Source: Diplosphaera chodatii (Eukaryota > Chlorophyta > Trebouxiophyceae > Prasiolales > Stichococcaceae). Taken from it: 64,000 nucleotides of DNA. The stretch spans positions 744,001 to 808,000 of the forward strand of contig JAALGY010000030.1 in NCBI GenBank assembly GCA_032358165.1. The letters run 5' to 3'. This document shows, in pieces, positions 1-12,358 of this stretch. Both the position numbers and the translations under genes were made by a program. The notes under the pieces are model-generated. The model saw only the letters and a program-made list of their open reading frames with translations. It was not told where the DNA came from and did no database searches. How positions within the stretch are numbered: position 1 is the first letter of the stretch; the number at the start of each line of letters is the position of its first letter.

Positions 1-682
1 GCCCAGTTCGTCATGCCCCACCTGCTCGGCGAGTCCCAGCTCGGCAGTCAACAGGTTTGTGTTTGACATGAGTAGTCATGTACACGACGGTTTTCTTCAA
101 AAGCAATGGACATGGGCCGTTAGCGATGGCACTCACCACATGCATGAAGTGCGCCTTTGGGTTCGCATCGCAGACCGTGCAGCGCAGCGTGCGAGGCAGC
201 TCCTGGGCTCGCCACAGGAACGTCGCCCGCAGCCGCTTCAGCGCCTGAGCACATACGACACTCAATTTGAGTTCAGAGTCACGGGCGCAGGATCACACAT
301 CAGGTGGCTTCCGTGCGCAGTCGTCGCTGCGATGCGCCAGAGCGGAGTGGTAGCAGGTCACCTCCGCCTGGTTGCCGTTGCACGCCTTCACGAAGCGCGT
401 GATCTCGCCCCGGTCGTTCAGCTGCTCCCGCTCCTCCTCTGTCAGCGCCCTGAACACCGCTGCCTCCGCGGCCAGCAGGTCCACGGGCGGGAGGCTGGCG
501 GCACTGCTGTTCCGTCTGTGGAAGGTGCCGGACAGCCGCCTGCCGGCATGCCTCGCGCTGCTGTTCTCCCGGGGACTGGGCCGCCGCGCACCCTCCTCAC
601 TGAGATGCTGGCCGCTGGCATTGCCGCTCAAACTCGACTTGATGCTATCCTGGCGCGCTGCATCCAACACGCGAGCAGACAT
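1..682 (-). CDS. CRAL-TRIO (Sec14-like) domain protein, 5' part only
   Basis: Exons complement(<1..21, 137..244, 362..682). All three junctions are phase 0 with GT-AG introns. The protein starts MSARVLDAARQDS, runs through a Ser/Arg-rich low-complexity stretch, then has an acidic helix (TEEEREQLND) followed by RFVKACNGNQAE and ALKRLRATFLWRAQELP. This is the pattern of a CRAL-TRIO N-terminal helical region (x-LRATLxWR). It continues with a Cys-x2-Cys motif (RCTVCDANPKAHFMHVVG), typical of plant and algal Sec14-like proteins just before the lipid-binding fold, and leaves the window. CRAL-TRIO proteins bind and exchange small lipids (phosphoinositides, tocopherol-type ligands). The ligand here cannot be read because the pocket is outside the window. 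ATG at 682 is the only in-frame ATG in the open frame; an extra upstream exon is possible. Divergent from CPN20. Confidence 0.72.
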
Positions 683-1311
683 CGCATGCGTGACCGTGGA
701 GCGGGTGTCACATCTCAAGGGGCTCAGAATCACGCTACAGATGTGCCGTTCAGCAGCGATGAACGCCAGGCATCTGTGCGGTATGCAAGATGCGTTCCAA
801 GTCGAGAGCCGGACAGTGTCAGCACGGGAGAAGGCGATGCGCCGTCGCGGGTTGCTCAGCGGATCAACACGACATCGAGGTACCACGAGCGGATGTCACC
901 TGGCACGAATTTGGAGAATTCCCTGATGGGCGCGCTGAATGGCACCTGAATGAGCTAATTTCACGTTGACATCACGTGCTACGCATCTAGGGTTCACTTG
1001 AAAAAGCCGATACAAACAGCGATGGTCACTTAAGTTGCAAGCGTTCCCGTCGTATCGGGACTTTGAAGCGGTATCTATGGTATTGAACACGCAGGATCAA
1101 TGTTGCGAAGCGGTGCACAGGTCGAATGCCAGACACTCGTAATCCTGACGTCAGCACCCAGATAAGCGGATGCAGGACGCTGCACTGGCGGCCAGTGTCG
1201 GAGCCCTGGCGCCTGAAAATTTCTAGAAGGCCGGGGTGGGACGTGCTCGCAGTCAGCAGATATCAGGGCGATCCGTTTTATTGCGCTACGTTTGATCGCA
1301 AGGCAGCCAGC
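683..1311. promoter_or_regulatory. Shared intergenic region between divergent CRAL-TRIO and CPN20
   Basis: About 630 bases separate the two start codons and must hold both promoters and 5' UTRs. I see no clear TATA box and no convincing additional gene. Open frames here are short and lack a family match. Confidence 0.45.
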
Positions 1312-2615
1312 ATGCAGGGTCACGCTCGGTCGTTCACGGCCACCCGCTGCCCAGCACTCAGTGGCAGATGCAGTCAGCCCAAGCCAGCGGCATCGCGGCA
1401 ACGACTGGTCGTGCGGGCAGCCACAGCACTTCCATCGCAGGTACCATGCATATAGGCTAGCGTTCAAAAATGTAAATGCACATGCAATTTTGCTGAAAGG
1501 GTGCTGTCTCAGGGGATGTGATGCAGTGTCCCTGCTGCCTGCGCAGTACAAGACGGTGTCGCCTGTCGGCAACCGCGTCTTCGTGAAGGTGGACACTGAG
1601 GAGGCCACCTCCGCAGGCGGCATCCTGCTGCCCACGTCAGCGCAGAAGAAGCCCACGCAGGGCGAGGTGGTCAGCCTTGGCGACGCCAAGAGCCTGAAGG
1701 TGAGGCTGAACGCCCAGCGTCAGGGTCCAGCGGGTCTCGCTTACTGCATGGTGTCGCGATGTCGCCAGCAACAACTGGGGTTACCAGTCGAGTGGTGCCG
1801 TCGTCACAAATGCATGCCCTTCATGCATGGCAAGTTCCGATGACAGCCCTGCTGATCAACAGACTATGCACTACCTGACCTGAATCCCATGTGGGACTGC
1901 AGGCAGGAGACAAAGTGGTGTACTCTAAGTACGCCGGCACAGAGGTCGCCCTGGACAAGACGGACTATGTGCTGTTGAAGGTGAGGTGCCGCCGGCAGGC
2001 TCCTACGTATGACATCACCCAAACCTCAGAACCCCAGCGCGTGACTGACGCACTGTAACATCGCAAACGGCAGGAGGAGGACGTGATCGGCGTCATGCCG
2101 TCGCCCAGCATCCCGGAGCTGCTGCCGCTGGGTGACCGGATCCTCATCGAGGTGCGTGCCGTCGCACCCCGGCAGATGCTGCTGTTGCCGTGGTGCAGAC
2201 CCGATCCTTCCATACCATAGACACAAGCTGGCATCTGATGGCCTTGGTTGTCCCCTCAGGTCGCAGACGCAGAGGAGCAGACAGCGGGCGGCCTGCTGAT
2301 GTCGGCAGCTGCCGCGGAGAAGCCGACACTAGGCAAGGTGCGGGGGAGCCACAGCCAGCGGCAAGCTTGCATGGCTGCAGTGGTGCAAAGCCCCACGTTG
2401 ACAGGTACCAGCACGGCACCGATGTTGTCGCGCAGGTCATCAAGGTTGGCAGCGGCCGTGTTGACGAGAAGACCAACGAGGTGGTGAAGCCCAACGTGGA
2501 GGTCGGCAGCACAGTCCTGTACTCCAAGTACAGCGGCACAGAGTTCAGCGACGACGACACCGACAAGTCCTACATTGTCGTGAGGGAATCGGACATCATT
2601 GCCGCCCTGGCCTGA
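1312..2615 (+). CDS. CPN20: Chloroplast co-chaperonin CPN20 (two fused GroES domains)
   Basis: Exons 1312..1440, 1547..1699, 1903..1980, 2074..2151, 2260..2337, 2436..2615. Every intron is GT-AG and phase 0, giving 231 residues. Residues 1-43 are a basic, Ser/Arg/Ala-rich transit peptide (MQGHARSFTATRCP...). Two tandem 10-kDa chaperonin domains follow: domain 1 from PVGNRVFVKVDTEE through SAGGILLPTSAQKKPTQGEV to KVVYSKYAGTEV, and domain 2 from LPLGDRILIEVADAEEQTAGG through EKPTLGK and VIKVGSGRV to TVLYSKYSGTEF. The double-GroES layout is specific to plastid Cpn20, the cap of chloroplast Cpn60, which folds Rubisco and other stromal proteins. Three consecutive exons are all exactly 78 bases. 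RAF1, a later Rubisco assembly factor, lies 7 kb downstream. Confidence 0.95.
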
Positions 2616-3132
2616 GCTTGACATACCCTAATGGTGCCTGGAACCCCACACTGTTCCGTGTCCGACTGTGGTAGGACATCGGCCCTAGCATTTCCCAGAA
2701 CAGCCGATACAACCTGTTTGCACCCTGGACTGCCTGGTCGTGGCCTTGAAGTAAGCGGTAATGCTCCACCTGGGGCGCTGCAGCCACCCAGACAATCTCA
2801 TACATCCATGCAATCTGCAGAGGTTCAGGCATCAATATATCACTGCGCAATTCTGTCCATCAGCGGTCAAGACTCTGACGCTGCTGACTCTCTGCCGCGG
2901 ATTTGCTCTTCGTGATCAGCAAGCTCCAGTCCTGAAAACAGTCCTGACACCAGTTGAGATCACTCGGACTTACACAGTTGTTTGTGTGACAAACGCACCG
3001 ATAGTACTGTAGACCATCAGCACGTGCTCATTGATGTGATGTGCGGTCACACGACGCGGTTGTGCCAACCACGCTGAGCCATCTCTGCAAGACATTGGCG
3101 TCGCTGTCACTTAGCCCTACGCGGCGGACATC
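2616..3132. other. Intergenic, CPN20 3' side and acyltransferase promoter
   Basis: About 500 bases with no supported gene. It should hold the 3' UTR of CPN20 and the upstream region of the acyltransferase. No repeat or RNA gene seen. Confidence 0.4.
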
Positions 3133-5287
3133 ATGCACGCCCGCAAGGCACAGGACAACAGAACCAGCGAAAGCAACGCGGCCGCGGATAGGGTGGACGG
3201 TGCTCTCAAACGCAGGGAGCCTGTCTATGTTGATTTGCTTGACGGCAGCGGGCAGCCAACGGCTTACCTGCGCAATGCTCCCTTCCTCGACTACAACAGC
3301 CCTATGACGGCATACGAGAGGTACCACACAGCATATACAGCCACCCAGGAGGGACCATGATCTATCGATCTCTCCTGCTGACGCCTGTGATGCCATTCTT
3401 CTGCAGAAGAGGTCCAGTGTGTCGCCGGCAACACAGTCGGTCCCGCTGCAAACCTAATGTGAGTTGCTGACATGCCTGCCTCGCCGTGCAGGATGAAGGT
3501 GGTTTTGCTGGCGCCTCTGGCTGTGTTGCGGGCACTTGCCAGCATCATCGTGCTATTGCTGGGCTTCATCATCATCCAGGTAGGGTTTGCTCCTGTGCAA
3601 CCCTCCCGTTACAGGGCCGCTGTTTTGCGGCATTGCGGAGTAGTGCGGCAGGTTGGACGCCTTGCGACCTGCTTGCTGTGGACCTGCTCGCAGCTGACGC
3701 TGCTGGGGCAGCATCCCACCAAGCCGCTGCCGAAGCTCCAAGAGGCGGTCTCCCGCAGCACGCTGAAAATCCTGAGCCGCGCGCTCCTCTGGGTGTGCTC
3801 TGGCGGCGCAGTGACCGTCGAGGTGGGCCAGCTGCGAAGCCGTTCGTGCAGTGTCAGCAGATGGAGGAATAGCACAGCACTGACAAAGCACTATCACCGG
3901 GCCAGTGAATAGCTGATAGGGGTTCGGCCACATGCAGGGGTGGGAGAACTTTCATGAGGGCCAGCGCATTCATGCCCCCCTGATCTTCAACCACGTCTCG
4001 TGAGTCTTGTTGACTGTCGATCACCCGCTGGTCCCCGCTGAGCACGGCAATGCCTCTCTTTGCACTTTGCCTGCCTCCAGGTGCTTGACTACAGCAACCT
4101 CGTGCGAGTATGTCACCGTGCAGTGTTGCCTCAGGTACATTGACGCGCTCGTGCTGGTCGCGTACTTTGCCCCCTGCGGCGTGGCCAAGGCGGGCGTAGC
4201 AACGCTGCCGATGATCGGCGCCATCACCCGCGGCCTGCAGTTCCTGTTCGTCGCGCGGTCCGGCACCACAGGTGTGTGCCGTGGCCCGTGTGGGCTGCGC
4301 GGACGACTGGGCGGCAGCGTTGCATGCACTGCAAGGCTAGTGCACTTGTCCGCGTGGCAGTGAGCAGTGCACTCGCTCCGCTTGCAGACAAGGTGAACAA
4401 GTACACGATACAAGGCAACATACGGGAAGAGGTTGCTGCTCGGGAGGTGGATGCCCGATACCCCAGGTAGACCCTGGTGGTGGACGTCAGCGCATGCAAA
4501 GCCGGCATACTGCACCAATAGAGTGAGAGGTGTTGCTGAGGCCGGTCCCTCCCCTGCAGCTTCATGATTGCACCAGAGGGTACCACCAAGCCAGGGCACT
4601 GCCTGCTGAGGTACGTCCCCAGGCAAAGCCATACACCTTGCCGGCTTGCCCTGCCATCATTGCTTTCCAATCAGCGTACAGGGCTGCTCTCGTAGCTGGC
4701 TCCGGCGCAACTCTGTGGCCACCGCACACAGGTTCAGCGTCGGTGGCTTTGCGCCTGGAGCAGCCGTGCAGCCGGTGCTGCTGGACTACAGCGCCAACAA
4801 GCACTTCAACCCGGGGTGGGGCCTGGACGAGTCGACGCCTTGGCACATGTGGCGAGTGATGACGCAGCTGCGCACCTTCATCCGCCTCAAGATTCTGCCG
4901 GTCCGTCACCACCCCATCGCTAATCTGTGCTTCGCGAAGACAGAAGAAATGCCATCAGCTGTCCAGGGACTGGCTATAGGCTTCCTGCCTGTAGAACTCT
5001 GTGTTGTTCCTTTGAACTACGACGAGTTCTCCCACGCTGTGCAGGTGTACCACCCGTCAGCAGAGGAGAAGGCGGACCCAAGGCTATATGCGGAAAATGT
5101 ACGGCAGCTGATGTCGAAGCACTTGGACGCGCCGTGTGTCAACTACGGCACCAGCGACGAGTTCTTGCTGAAGACGAGCGGGGTGCACATCGACAAGAGC
5201 GGACGGCGGCTGTGTCTCCGGAAGAAGGGCATGACCGAGTCCGTGCTGCTTGCGAGGATTGACAAGCTGCCTGCGCTCAAGGAGTGA
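3133..5287 (+). CDS. Lysophospholipid acyltransferase (PlsC/LPEAT-LPCAT family)
   Basis: Exons 3133..3320, 3492..3579, 3694..3822 (possibly from 3652, also in phase), 3938..3999, 4135..4271, 4388..4466, 4560..4610, 4732..4900, 5045..5287, giving about 381 residues. The N-terminus is hydrophilic, then a membrane segment (VVLLAPLAVLRALASIIVLL) anchors the protein, probably in the ER. The PlsC motifs are intact: motif I NHVSYID (H and D are catalytic), a motif II region FVARSGTTDK, motif III APEGTTKPG (the Glu-Gly acyl-acceptor site), and a Pro-containing motif IV region (GAAVQPVLLDY). The family moves acyl groups from acyl-CoA to lysophosphatidyl-ethanolamine, -choline or -serine in the Lands cycle. 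The short C-terminus (no EF hands) and length fit plant LPEAT1 better than animal LPCAT1/2; substrate is inferred. A TGTAA motif lies 63 bases after the stop. Confidence 0.88.
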
Positions 5288-5349
5288 CAGGGCATTAGCT
5301 GCTCTTGTGGAGGAGGGGATCAGTGACCGGCTTCGTTCGGTGTTGACAG

Positions 5350-5354
5350 TGTAA
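5350..5354 (+). terminator. TGTAA poly(A) signal after the acyltransferase gene
   Basis: TGTAA, the usual green-algal polyadenylation signal, 63 bases downstream of the stop at 5287. Confidence 0.5.
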
Positions 5355-5721
5355 TATTCTTTGATAGGCCGCACGCAAGTAGTACCATGCAGGCTTGCGC
5401 AAACTGTTGTTCATGGTAGCAACCCCGTCACTGCACAGGTTTGGCAACGACATGCTATTGGACGTCGTCGCATACTGTACACTCAAATCCGAGGCAACGT
5501 CTAACCAGACTGCTCTCATACATCTCCGTTTCATGGTTGCTCCACAGGCCACACTCACTCAATTATCCAGAACACCCATGCCTTTGTTGTGCCATGGGCG
5601 GTGCCTTGAGACTGCATGAGACTGTTGGGGCTCGTCCCTGTCTATGTATGCCAGGAAGGTCCGCCAGTCTCACTGCAGTGTCCTCGACGCAATCGGGCTC
5701 CCTGCCGGCAGGCGCTAATGT

Positions 5722-8700
5722 CTATTCAATGTAATCAGCACGTCGCAGGGACACAATCTCGTCCCGCAGCAGGTTGATGAACCAGATGGTTTCGTCTGCA
5801 GCAGCACCATGAAATCGGTCACAATCGTGCCAGCATCAAGGTAATGTGCAGCAAGCTACCAGCGTGAGAGGTTTTGCTCTTGATTCACTCAGCTCACCTG
5901 GGTTAGCCACCCACAGGATACAGCAGCAGTCGCGCGTTGCCCTGTCATTGCCTGAAGATGTGAAGCGATCACCCACATGCACCGCCTGCGTTACAGCAGT
6001 CATGGCGCTCGGGGAGAATGGGATGAAGCCAGGGAGAAGATCAGATTCCTGATGCGTAAGCCCGACCATGATGCAGGTGGCCTCATGCAGTCGTGCGTCG
6101 CTGATGGTTCAACCGTAAGGCGGAGGGCACTCCTCTTCACCTGGTGTGGCTTGATCGCCAGGAAGTTCATGAGGGCCTGCGCACATGGCAGGTGCATGCC
6201 TCACCATGTGCATTTTACGCAAGGGGTTTGTGACTCACACCGCCCGCACAACCAGTACAGCAGCCAGGCAAAACTGCCAGGCGAGTTGGACACCAGCACC
6301 TCCAGGCCGAGGGACTTGTTGCCGAGGTCCACGAAGACGTCCGCGCCGCCGTTGAAGGCGCAAAAGGGCAGCGGCAGCCGGTCCCCCAGCTGCGCCTGCA
6401 CCGTGATCGCCAGCTCCTCCAGCACCTGCCGGCGGGACGGGGCGCATGATGATCACGCGGATCAGGCGCTGAGGCGGCCGCACACTGGCTGTACGGCCAG
6501 CCGGTATCCACTGCCATCTGACTGTGCTGGTATATCATGTTTGTGCCTGCCGCATCAGCAGCGGGCAGCCCGCTGAGGCGCACCTCATAGATGGTCGGCA
6601 CCGTCGGCTTGACGCCCACCGAGCGCTCCTTCCTAATGATCTGCAGCCAGCGCAGCACCACGTCCTCCCGCACTGTCTTGTGGTGCGACCATGAGTGTGT
6701 GCGTGTGCCAAAGCATATAAGAACTACACGTTGCGTCCTGAGCCTGGACAACGAAGTATGCGCACCACACAGAAGACTTGTCACGCTTGGCCGACAAACT
6801 GTGCACACACAAGGCGGTCCTGTCCGCCACACCTCGACAGGCAGGCGCAGGTGGGAGGCGGTGGACTGCAGCAGCGCGCCCGCCTCATTCAGGACCGCAT
6901 CGATGTCGCCCTGCCGCCAGCCCATCATGTACTCGCTCTTCCACTCGCCGTCCGGCACGAACTGCAGCCGCCGCTCCGGCGCCGGGCCCACCCGCAGCAG
7001 GTAGTTGCACTCGCCGCCCATCATGTGGAACCTGCGAGCACACAATCGAACGAGTGGTGAGCAGGGCGCACAGGGCGGCAAGCTTGGTGCATTGCCGCCC
7101 GTGGTGCAGCTGCTGGCTGGCACCTGGCACCCTGCGGCGCTGCGGCGTGGGCTGCAAAGCGGGCAGCCGGCCGCCTGCGCTGCGTTGCAGCACCTGTCTG
7201 TGATGTGGTCCGGCAGGCGCTGCTGGCGGAAGGCGGCCAGCAGGCCCTGCACGCGCTGCTCAAAGCGCTCGGCATCGCCCGGATACCCAGCAGCTGTCAC
7301 GATGGCCACGTGCACGCCCAGGTTCATCAGGTCGATGATCAGCTGGATCATGCGATTGTCCTGCAAGCCGCACGTGTGCAGGTGTATCCTACTGGTGAGC
7401 ACCCACACATGCTGCACTGTGCATGCATGAGGTGCACTTCAACACCTGCATGTGGTTTATGAGCATGCCCTGACTCACAGCACCATCGCACCTGGGCCAT
7501 GTGGGCGCCGTCAGCATACAGCGTGCCGTCCGCGTCAAATGTCACCAGCTGCAGCGTGCTGGCTGAGGCGTGCAACTGCAATGGCAGAGCATACCAGCTG
7601 CTGACATATCGCGAAACCGAGTTGTACAGCCCGTGCAGCCAGCTGAGCATGTCATATAAAGCACTTGAAGCAAGCACGGCAACCACAAGGCCTGTTATCA
7701 AACAGTGCATCATGTACCTGGGCAATATTCAGCACGTGGCGCATCTCCGCGAAGTTGGGGGGCACATACTTGCGCCTTGACAACGCAAAGAACTCGTCGT
7801 ACTCCAGGAATGCGTCCACCAGCTTGAGCGGCGTGAAGAATGAGCCCTGCAGCCATGAGACTTGATTGCCCGATGCGACAGAGCAGCATTGTCCCACCCA
7901 ATGGCTCAAGACCTTCGCACGTATGGCGCAATCATACACAAGGGACACTCGAGTCTGCTCACCACGGACGGCACCATCCGGGACAGCTGGGAGCCGCGCG
8001 GGTCGCGGCGGTGCTCCGTGATCCAGCGCTCCATCTTCGTCATGACCTCCAGGCAGGAGTGCATCTCGTGCATCCGCAGCAGCAAGCTGATGAACGCGTC
8101 CTGCTCCTTCAGATGCCCTTTCCTCCGCAGCCTGTCGACCGGAACACAAGCACTCGTCTGGTATTACAGCTACCCATGCGCAGAGCACAACATGCACAAT
8201 GTCAAGAAAGCAGCAGGCGCTTGGTGAGATGGCTACTTACACATTGGCATCAGAAGCCGAGCGGGCACGGCGCCCCATGCGATCGTCCTCAGCACCGCCC
8301 AGCAGGTCAACCAACTCGTGCCCTGGGCTGCCGATGTCGCCGGAACCAGAGCCCAGCCCGCTGCCGGCGCCGCTGCTGTCGGGCTCGGCAGGCACTGTTG
8401 CCCAGCGCCGGGCTTCACCGTTCAGCTCTGAAAGGCTGTGATCTGTTGCATGGGGCACCGTGAGCGGCTGCCCTGCGGAGCGTGCTGCTTCCCCTGCTGT
8501 GCTGCTGTCTCGTATGCCGGAGCTCGCTGCCTGCTCATCGGGCGTTCCCGCTTGCATCTGCTCCCATCCGTCCCGGCGCGAGAAGGCATCTCGGAACGAT
8601 GGCTGCTGTTGCTGCTCTTTGTCGTCGTCGCCGCGACTGCTGCGGCTGATAGACTGCGCATCGTATGCCGCCTGCATGGCCCCCGCGTGAGCAGTGGACG

Positions 8701-9055
8701 CCTGCGCTGCCGCTGTCGCAGCCGTCAGCTGCTGCTGAAGCGAAATGCCCCCGCCTTCCGGTGTCCTCACGGTGGCAGCACTGCGGGTTGCGGAGACATC
8801 CTCTGAAGTAGAGGCGGCGGTCTGCTGGTCTGAGTGCGCCACAGGCGTTGCTGATGACGCCGAACACTGCAGCAGTGGCTCAGCCCAGCGGCTGGCCGGC
8901 TGGCCCGTCTGACGCAGATGCGGCCCAGATACGGCGACCACCAGTCTGACATGCCGGCGGCGGACGACGCTGCTCTGTGTCGCCGGGCGCACGGCTGGCG
9001 TGATGGCTGTCAGCTCTGGCAGTACCCGGGTGTGCATGCCGCCAGCGGCATGCAT
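5722..9055 (-). CDS. ISN1: IMP-specific 5'-nucleotidase
   Basis: Exons complement(5722..5795, 5898..5985, 6141..6176, 6300..6425, 6584..6676, 6833..7031, 7194..7360, 7492..7575, 7718..7846, 7963..8131, 8241..9055). All phases close, giving about 659 residues if ATG 9055 is used. ISN1 hydrolyses IMP to inosine. Family signatures read in order: RRKYVPPNFAEMR, the HAD-like motif VTFDADGTLYADG (both catalytic Asp present), IVTAAGYPGDAERFEQRVQG, FHMMGGECNYLLRV, PFCAFNGGADVFVDLGNK, and the second Asp motif HVGDRFTSSGNDRATRD, ending DETIWFINLLRDE. The C-terminal ~440 residues match the normal length of fungal ISN1. The first exon adds ~220 residues: an Arg/Ser-rich start that could target an organelle, then low-complexity Ser/Gly/Gln. 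Divergent from RAF1. Confidence 0.92.
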
Positions 9056-9427
9056 GCTGCTGTGTTCGCAGCCTACGCCAGTGTCGTGGACGCGTCAACT
9101 CGCGAACAAGTGCGTATCAATGCACGGTGAGCCGGGTAAAGCGGCTCGCCACGCTTTGTTACACCAATGATCAGACTATTCGAACTCAATCCCTTTAGCA
9201 ACTTGATCAGTCCCAGCAGGCGCTCGTCGCGACGGCGCGGGCTTGTACCCTCTGGTGTATGCAGCAAGGACCAAAGCCCACACTGCAATGCGGGGTATGG
9301 GCACCACTTATCGTTTCGAAACTAACTACCAAAGCGTTGCCACGCAAGCCTTTGCAAACATTCAGATCCGCATGTCGGCATGCATGGCGCCTCAGACCAG
9401 ACTTGCAGGGGGTCTCAAAACCGCGGC
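9056..9427. promoter_or_regulatory. Short shared promoter region, ISN1 and RAF1
   Basis: Only about 370 bases separate the two start codons of divergent genes, so a bidirectional promoter is likely. No TATA box identified with confidence. Confidence 0.45.
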
Positions 9428-12358
9428 ATGATGCAGGCGACCAGCATGATGCACGGCATGCAGCAGCTGGCATGCTCCACTGCCGCCCTGCCAACGGCGA
9501 GGTGTCGGACCAGATGTAGCAGGAGCATGATGCCTCTGCAGGCTATGATGGACAGGTGCGCAATCGATCTACACGTCAGTTCCATCACCGTGTAATCCGT
9601 TGCTGATTTCATATGAAGGTGACGTTGGATCACGGTTGCCTGTGCAGGGGCGGAGGCGGCAACTCCGGCGGCGGCGGCCTCATCATGCCAGGCGGCGCAG
9701 GCCGCAGCAAAACGGCGGCGGACATCGTGGAGGAGCGGGAGGCGCGGCGGAAGGCGGCGGAGGACGCGCCCGGCAGCGGCATCGCCACGGAGGCGGCGCC
9801 CGGCAGCCAGCGGTCCTTCCGGCCGCCGCCCGGCTTTCTGGACGCCACCATGCGCGGCGAGGAGGTGGCGGTCGACGACCGGCCCGCAGACACCGAGATG
9901 ATGCTGAACCGCCTGAAGGCCAACGCCGGTGGGTGATCCGAGGGAACGACAGCACAGCACGCATGTGGTCATGCCCGCAGACGCGCACTCAGCAGCCTGT
10001 AAACGTCGCGCCGTAAGCATGCAGGGCAATGGCATGACCTGGCCAAGCTGCTGCCGAACCTCGCACGCGCCGGGATCGACGGCCTGGCGGTGGAGCAGGC
10101 AACCGGTGTGGAGCGGCCCGAGCAGAACATCCTGGTGGTGGCAGCCTCGGTGAGGACGGCTGCCCATGTGCAGGAGGTCCTCGTGTGGCGTGTGTCACAT
10201 GCCGCACGCTGCGCGTAGTCAGACCAGAATGACCAGGCTGATCAGCCTCATGTCGAGCAGCGAAGTGGGCAGCCGGTGATAGCGGTTTGGCGCCTTTCTG
10301 CTGCAGGTGTACGACTCGCTGAAGCAGTCGGCGGGCATGCCGGAGGAGGTGCTGGAGTACTTTTCACAGCAGGGCGGGCAGCACCTGCTGTACGAGCTGC
10401 GCTTCCTGCCCGTGGCCAAGCGCGCCGCGCCCGCCATCTACATGGCCGAAAGTGGCAGTGACCAGCGGGTGCGTGGTGGCTGTCCAGGCCCCCAGGAGCA
10501 ACGCTGCATCGGCAGCAAAACCACAGGCACCTGCAGAGCGGTGGTGACCTCGCAGCGGCGTGACTTGTTTGCATTGGAGGGACCGAGGGGCAGCAATGTA
10601 TGTTGGCTGCGAGGTTGTTCAAGTCACATGTACGGGAGTGATGACAGACTTCACCAGCTGAGGAGCAATGGGATTGCAGGATGCGGTGCTGTTGGCGCGG
10701 GCTGTGAAGGAGCACGAGCGACGGGAGGGCGTCAAGGCGGGCTTCTCAGAGGCGCCGGGCGACTGCCTGGCCTTCAAATACTTCCGCGATGTGCGCACAC
10801 CTGCTGCAGGCAGCTCGCATCTGTCATTGCAAAACGTCAGATGGCAGCTGCATTGCCGGTCTGAAGCTTGCGGACATGGCTTGTACGAGCCATCCACTTT
10901 ACACCCCATGGTAACATGTCAAGCGTGTAGTCCTCCCATATGCAGACCTTTGAAACGAAGACGGAGAGGGCAAAGGAGCTGTGTGTGCAGAAGGGGCTGG
11001 CGTGTGCTGTCACGCCTCAGGCGCAGGCAACCCTGGTATGCGGGCAGTCAGCTCATGAAATTGCATGCCATGGGTGGCGCCCCGCTTTGCAGCACAAGTC
11101 CGAACCTTTGCGCCGTGTTCACCAGTGTGCCAAGCTGCCTGCTGCCATCTGCAGAGAAGCGTCTTGGACGGCTCTGAGGCGGCGGCAGCACCAGACAGGC
11201 TGCCGTCCAGCGCTGTGCAGCTGGAGATGGTTCGGTTCACAGCGGTGAGGCATGCAGCTGTCCTACAGCACCTGCATTGCAGCTTATAACCCTTGCTGAG
11301 CAGCTTGTCAGCTGCAGTGCCACGGCAGTCGTGTGATTGTGCTGCTCCACTCTGATTGGGAGGCTCCCCAGCAATGCAGGCAGAGCTGGGGGTGCGGCCC
11401 GTCGCCGTGGCGGGCGAGTATGGCAGCGTCACCAGTGCCGAGCTTGCAGGTGAGCGTATACGCAACTGGGACCTGAGTGTTTGGTTGTGTCGGTGCACGG
11501 ACCGCAACAGGCCAAGGGCAACAGGTGGGTACGGTGTGCGCAGGCGTCCCCTCTGTGAGTACCAGCGGCGCATTTGGCAACTTCCGTATTGATGCAGCTG
11601 GAAGCTCATCTGAGTGGGTGGTAAGCTCTTCCTGCTGTAAGATGCTCTGGCAGTGAATGCGTGAGCACTATTCGTATGCCTGCCGTTCGTTGTGGACAGC
11701 ACCTCGCAGCAAGTTTTGCGTAGAGATGATGCGTACCCGCACCTTCACTGCAGCCGCTCCCGGCGTGGAACATTATCCTGCTGTCGCCTGCTCCGGTGGT
11801 CGTGCTCGTACCCGACTGCAGCAAAGTCCCCGAGATCGCAGCAGCCACCGGCTCAAAGGTAGCATCTGATTAACCATTAACCACCACGATAGTGCGCCCT
11901 CATAGTGATAACATGACATTCGGGATGTTCTGTCGCGCTTGCGCGCAAGGTGAGCCAGGGCAACTGGGGAGTGTATCTACAATTTGCAGACTGAGAAGGA
12001 TTTGGCGCGGCTAGTGGGGCAAGCCCTGCTGGTGTGCAGCCGCACATCGGAGGTGGATCCCAGCCGCATGCACCTCGTCGCGGGCGCAGACGGTGGCGTG
12101 CAGCTCGCTGCCGGCGACAGGTCCGCATGCCGGCGGCCTGCAATCACCCCCACCCCACGTGCATGGGCTTCACAATATGCATGCAGCCCTGGATGCGTAC
12201 GCTTTCATATGTGCTTTCAAATGCGCTGCAACGGTGTTGGTGTGCTGTGCAGTCTGCCGGATGGAGCGCAGGTGTGCGCGCAGGTGCTGTTCTGCTGCCG
12301 GGCGCCAAGCCGGAAGCAGGGGGACGCTGCGCAGACCTCAGAGCTGCTCCAGCTGTAA
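9428..12358 (+). CDS. RAF1: Rubisco accumulation factor 1, chloroplast
   Basis: Exons 9428..9555, 9648..9928, 10025..10149, 10307..10468, 10680..10790, 10946..11035, 11155..11244, 11380..11449, 11544..11620, 11754..11858, 11990..12120, 12253..12358, giving 491 residues with phase closing throughout. RAF1 is the dimeric assembly chaperone that brackets RbcL dimers after Cpn60/Cpn20 folding. Residues 1-42 are a Met/Ser/Arg-rich transit peptide (MMQATSMMHGMQ...), followed by a Gly-rich linker. The alpha domain is recognised from QWHDLAKLLPNLARAGID, VEQATGVERPEQNILVVA, QHLLYELRFLP, VKEHERREG and SEAPGDCLAFKYFRD. The C-terminal beta domain includes WVPLPAWNIILLS and SRMHLVAGADGGVQL. The linker between domains is Ala/Ser-rich. 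A TGTAA follows 82 bases after the stop. Confidence 0.93.

Noticed and set aside
6215..7417. A 400-codon minus-strand open frame
   Set aside because: It contains several ISN1 exons but also reads through their introns. Conserved motifs require splicing, so it is not one continuous coding exon.
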